A stretch of 64,000 bases of DNA from Diphasiastrum complanatum (Eukaryota > Streptophyta > Lycopodiopsida > Lycopodiales > Lycopodiaceae). The notes beneath the pieces are model-generated. The model was not told the DNA's origin and did no database searches. It saw only the letters and a program-made list of their open reading frames with translations. The stretch covers positions 252,647-316,646 of the forward strand of contig CM055109.1 of the NCBI GenBank assembly GCA_029204225.1, written 5' to 3'. A program made the position numbers and the translations under genes. Below, piece after piece: positions 60,350 to 64,000 of the stretch (position 1 is the first letter of the stretch; each line of letters opens with the position of its first letter).

Positions 60350-61644
60350 ATCATGATACGCCCTAGCACAAGCATGATGGCTCAGTGGATGAACCTTGCT
60401 GAGCCTTTGCTCATAGTCATGGGGATCTATGAGTGCACCTTTTTTGGATAAATCAATATGGAACTCATAACCATGGCCTTTTGCACTTGGACTGAGGCCA
60501 AGGCCAAGTTCTACATCACCTACCAGACTGCTACTCATAAGGTGCATGTGATAGAGGCCGCCCTTGCAGCCATAGGCAAAACTTTTGGCATTAGCCCTCG
60601 CCCAATCATAAGCATGCCAAGAGTGTCATAAAACCCTTTATTGACACCTTTGATGAACTGTATTAGACTAATGATGGCTATTTGTTAGAATGCATCCGCG
60701 ATCCTCTTATCCATGCCGCTGCACAGCTCCTGAATAACTTCTTGATGGTTGGCAACCTCATGAAGGAGCGCATCTCTTCTCAAATCCTGCATCGCATAGT
60801 AGAATCCAATTACAAGCTTGATAGCAAGCCATTAGAACCCTATAACTGGTTCAAGATGGTCTTTGGTGAGCTCAAGTGGGCCATTAAAAATAATACCAAG
60901 CAACAGTTTGCGGTTGGCCCACTTTTGTCCCTCCTTTCCGTCTCCTACCTTGATAATAAAATCCATGGGTTTGTTCCTGACACCGTGTTATCTGTGTATG
61001 AAGACACACCGGCCGAGTCATCACACCAGACTTCAAATTCTCATAGGCCCTTTGATCCCCAATCCCCTAGAAAAGGATTCAAACAGTTCCATGAAAGTTC
61101 CACAGTTTTTGATTTCTCATTCCAGATAGATCAGCAAGATCAGGTCGAAGTAGCACCAGATACCATCAGAGTCGCTCATGCTATTTTGTCTCCAAAGCAG
61201 TTTGACACCACGATGCCCAAAGGGTTTGAGGAGGAAGATATCTTTGAAGAAGAAGAATCGGCATGACATCAACGCCAAACAAGCACAGTTCCTACAAGTG
61301 TGGTTTTTGCTGCTGCTACACCAACAACAACCCACTTGGATTCTGGTGACGGATTGGGTTTAGTCTCAAACCTTGCACGAGTGATCCAGACCATGTTAGT
61401 TGAAAAGAAAGACAATGACAAGTGCATATCAGAATTGGGATCAAAGAATACCCTGATAAGCCAGAAAGTGATTCAATTGAACCAGGAGCTAAAGATTGCC
61501 AAGCAACACGAGGCAAAATCTGAAGCCGCCCTGTTGCACTGGCACCTCAAAGGGGTGCTGAGACTTGAGCGGTTTCTCCAACACGTGCTTAATTCTAACA
61601 TTCATCCATCATGCACTTACGTAAAATCCAACTCAGAAACGTAA
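60350..61644 (+). pseudogene. Unknown ORF with in-frame stops
   Basis: The family is not recognised. From about 60510 the + strand reads FCTWTEAKAKFYITYQTATH and VIEAALAAIGKTFGISPRP. After a frame change it reads SVIKPFIDTFDELY, a TAG (60664-60666), then LLECIRDPLIHAAAQLLNNF and FAVGPLLSLLSVSYLDNKI. A TGA at 61264-61266 interrupts the same frame, which continues with a Thr-rich linker and a helical, Lys/Glu/Gln-rich end (VIQLNQELKIAKQHEAKSEA) to 61644. The composition and decay suggest a mobile-element protein. The opposing minus frame (60547-60221) has no motifs and is taken as a shadow. Confidence 0.45.
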
Positions 61645-62450
61645 CAAGCTTAACCATTCAGACTTAAAAAAAATGGAATCCCAACCAACCCGAAAGCCAA
61701 CTCAGAATCCGTCCCCAAAAGGTAACCAAAGGCAAAGACAAGCCACACATGAAACCCAAGGCATAGTGGTCGCCAAACTGACCAATTGGCATAGCGGCAA
61801 GCCACACGTCGGTGACGTGGATCCTTAGGCACCGGTGACGCAAAAAGGTTGTAGTAAGGGTCCTTCCACTTGGACCATTCCCGGAGGTGAAACCGAAATG
61901 GTAATCATCCCCAAGGATCAACTTTATTAGATTTGGAAGAGGTTACATTCATACATAGACTGACCGGTCTCGGGGCCACCAACACGTGCTGGGCATTGTG
62001 CCTGGCTTGTGCTGGTAGAGGGAGCTGAGACCTGGTGACTGGATTCCTGGCGCTGGTTGAGCTGCCCAAGTTTCTGTCTACCGGACTCCCCCTATAGTTC
62101 TGGTGTGATTCGGCGCACCCCCTCTATCCTGAAACATAGTGCTTTCTGGTAAAGCATGCTTTTTAGGACTTAGTTTTTATTTTGCTGATTAAGCCTGGCA
62201 AGCCTGGCAAAATCAGTCTGGCTCCCGGACCTGGGTCCCGGGAGCCGTTCTGGCGGCAGAATCAACTTGCTTCCTGACTAGGCCATGACTCGAGCTCCAG
62301 AGCTAGCTCATGACTTGTGACTACTTGACTGGCTCACCACAGATCGGAGGCTCAGTCCTTGACATTCTAACTTGCTCTGGGACCTTAGGGAGCATCACCC
62401 CTTTGAGTCTTACAGGGCACGCTGGGTGCACCTGAGTCAGTTTTACAACA
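61645..62450 (-). repeat. Probable 3' LTR of a minus-strand gypsy element
   Basis: The right edge at 62450 (TTTTACAACA) abuts a minus-strand polypurine tract (62462-62451, GAGGGGAGGA). The left edge is not visible because no second LTR is in the window; the span given is a maximum. Confidence 0.5.
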
Positions 62451-62690
62451 TCCTCCCCTCGTTTGAAAAAGCTGATGTCCTCATCAGGGCCAAACTAGAC
62501 CTAGGACGCATGGCACGGGCTTAATTCACCGACCTTAACAACTTTGAATTAAAAATACATTGGCAGTAGCACAGAAAAAGTGTAGATAAAGTTCACTTAT
62601 GTAAAACTTGTGTAAAGCTACAAGTGATTTATTGACAAACTTAAGAAAGATACCTGGAAGTTCCTTGAACTTCAGAATGGCCATGAATGT

Positions 62691-63040
62691 TTATGTAGGA
62701 GGCATGCCACCAGGTAGTGCTTTGTGTGCCAATTTGGGAAAACGGCTATTGCGTTGGTTCTTCTGCAGATAATCTGCAAGTACTTCAGGGGCTCCCTCCT
62801 TAAGTTTGTCTTCGTACTCCCAAGAAGCCTCAATGAGTGGAGCTCGTAGCCACTTCACTAGATATTCATGTTGAATGCCAGTTTGCTTTCTATGTGTCAA
62901 TATTTGTTCTGGTACAAGCTGCCTCTTCGTATCATCAAGTGTCATTGGTGGGTGATGGAGTTCGTGTTGCATGGTAGAGATATCCGGCCTCAATGCTCGG
63001 ACGAAGCAAACCACTAGGCTTACTAACTTTGTTGAACTAG
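62691..63040 (-). pseudogene. Gypsy chromodomain end of the minus-strand element
   Basis: The minus strand reads QLVPEQILTHRKQTGIQHEY then LVKWLRAPLIEASWEYED, a chromovirus chromodomain, and ends at 62691. Upstream pol is absent; the open frame continues to 63098 over unrelated H3-like DNA. Confidence 0.8.
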
Positions 63041-63984
63041 CCCATCCACAGACCTGAACCCGTACGTCCGCAAAGACGCGAAAGACCTCGCCGTCCATGG
63101 TTGAGGGACATCAAGGCATTACAAAGGAGAACCAAGCTTCTGATCTTGAAAGTAGCCTAGAGGCACTCCATACTACATACGAGGACTTCTAGACAAAAAT
63201 GTTTGAGGATTCGATCTTGTGCTTGATACATGCCAAGAGGGTGAAACTGATGCCCAAGGACATGCTTCTTGTCATGAGGCTTCGAAACACCTATGACAAC
63301 ATTTTTAAGTCAGGCTTCACACAGAGGCAAGTTCTTCTTGAAAGGGGGCCCCTCCCACCCCCAAAAAAGAGAAAGCAAGCACAACCCAAGCATTCACAAC
63401 CCAAGCCTAGGTCTCCTAGCTCTTCACTCTCGCCTCCTCCCTTTAGAAAAGATGTGGCCAGTACGTCGGCAATTCCATGGATTGAGAGTCCTCCTTCAAC
63501 TCTTGATCTTGAAATCCAAAGTCCACTTTCTCTACATGTGGATGATTTAAATATATTGGTGGACATGATTGTTTCTAAAGTTGATGCAACTGATAAAGAG
63601 TTGCACATCAGACTCCCCAATGATCCAAAAGACACATTCTTTGATTCTGAAAGGTACATTGATTTTGATATTTATATAGCCAAAAAAATAGATGATCTTG
63701 AAGGAGAGTTTATATTTTGTATAGATGATATTAATGTCGCAATGCATATCAAAGACCTGCATTGTAGGGAGCTAAAGGAGAAGACCTCCCATATCTCAGA
63801 CACAGTAGTTGAATCCGGGTGTATATACTATGTACATAAATACACATATACAGTCACGAAGGAGATTTTTGTTGTATCTCCATTTTTTGGGCATCTATTG
63901 AATAAAGAGAGGAAAGCCAGAAGGCTCTTCAGGCACACAAGCAAGGAGGCATCAATGTTCATCATCCCATACTTTGCAAAATAA
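63041..63984 (+). pseudogene. Histone H3-like ORF with long novel C-terminal extension
   Basis: In one frame (63041-63160) an Arg/Pro-rich stretch (VRPQRRERPRRPW) is followed by LRDIKALQRRTKLLILKV, matching the H3 LREIRKYQKSTELLIRKL segment. In the next frame comes LEALHTTYEDF, a TAG (63190-63192), then MFEDSILCLIHAKRVKLMPK and DMLLVMRLR, matching the H3 [28 protein letters not shown] end. About 20-25 residues of the H3 fold between them are missing. The frame then stays open for about 225 codons: a basic PPPKKRKQAQPK, a Pro/Ser linker and a domain with VVESGCIYYVHKYTYT and FVVSPFFGHLLN ending FIIPYF. The tail could be the first half of an Ulp1-like cysteine protease; this is a weak inference. 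The window ends 16 bp after the stop. Confidence 0.7.
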
Positions 63985-64000
63985 GATAATTTCTTTTTGT

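Noticed and set aside
60221-60547. 108-codon minus ORF
   Set aside because: No motif; the + strand of the same interval continues the unknown ORF of 60350-61644, so this is probably its shadow.
63291-63659. 122-codon minus ORF
   Set aside because: Antisense of the H3-fusion ORF, whose forward frame has H3 motifs.

Overview
This window looks like nuclear DNA of a land plant, most likely a seed plant with a large, repeat-rich genome. The evidence is one conserved plant gene cut into small exons by very long introns, GT-AG splice sites throughout, and many Ty3/gypsy chromoviruses, Ty1/copia elements and LINEs. I cannot name the species. No rRNA, tRNA, CRISPR array or bacterial-type operon was seen.

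The backbone is an alanine aminotransferase (AlaAT) gene on the + strand. Thirteen coding exons between 2275 and 51415 join in frame to 451 codons plus stop. The first exon or exons lie left of the window or were not recognised. Only 1356 of 49141 bp are coding. Five introns of 4.0 to 17.6 kb hold nearly all the mobile DNA; the other seven are 0.1 to 1.0 kb.

Intron by intron: 2326-7959 holds a minus-strand gypsy element truncated at its 3' end, and a (GA)24 tract that stops 27 bp before the next exon. 8026-25583 holds a gag-only element with a tRNA-Asp-type primer site, then a three-level nest of gypsy elements whose two inner members keep exact target duplications (CATAG and CACCA), then another gypsy 3' end. 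26662-38198 holds a broken CLC chloride-channel fragment joined base to base to the 5' end of a LINE, gypsy debris, a second LINE 5' end, an inverted LINE reverse transcriptase and a copia remnant. 39448-43442 holds old gypsy integrase. 43564-50187 holds a young copia derivative that has lost most of pol (target duplication CCTCT) and old gypsy debris.

Downstream of AlaAT (51416-64000) is accessory DNA: a second copy of the tRNA-Asp-primer element, a copia integrase fragment, then the most unusual part. A two-exon + strand gene of unknown family (55473-56990) faces a multi-exon minus-strand gene (57213 to about 59990) with a coiled coil, a CxxC motif, a Cys/His motif and a conserved-looking C-terminus. 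The minus gene resembles a DDE-type transposase of a family I cannot name and carries several breaks. Left of the pair lies a field of short direct repeats and a TATA box. Further right are an unknown broken ORF (60350-61644), the 3' end of a minus-strand gypsy element, and a + strand ORF (63041-63984) whose first part is a decayed histone H3 fold fused to a long novel tail.

AlaAT is the only gene here that looks intact and cellular. The rest is mobile DNA at different stages of decay.
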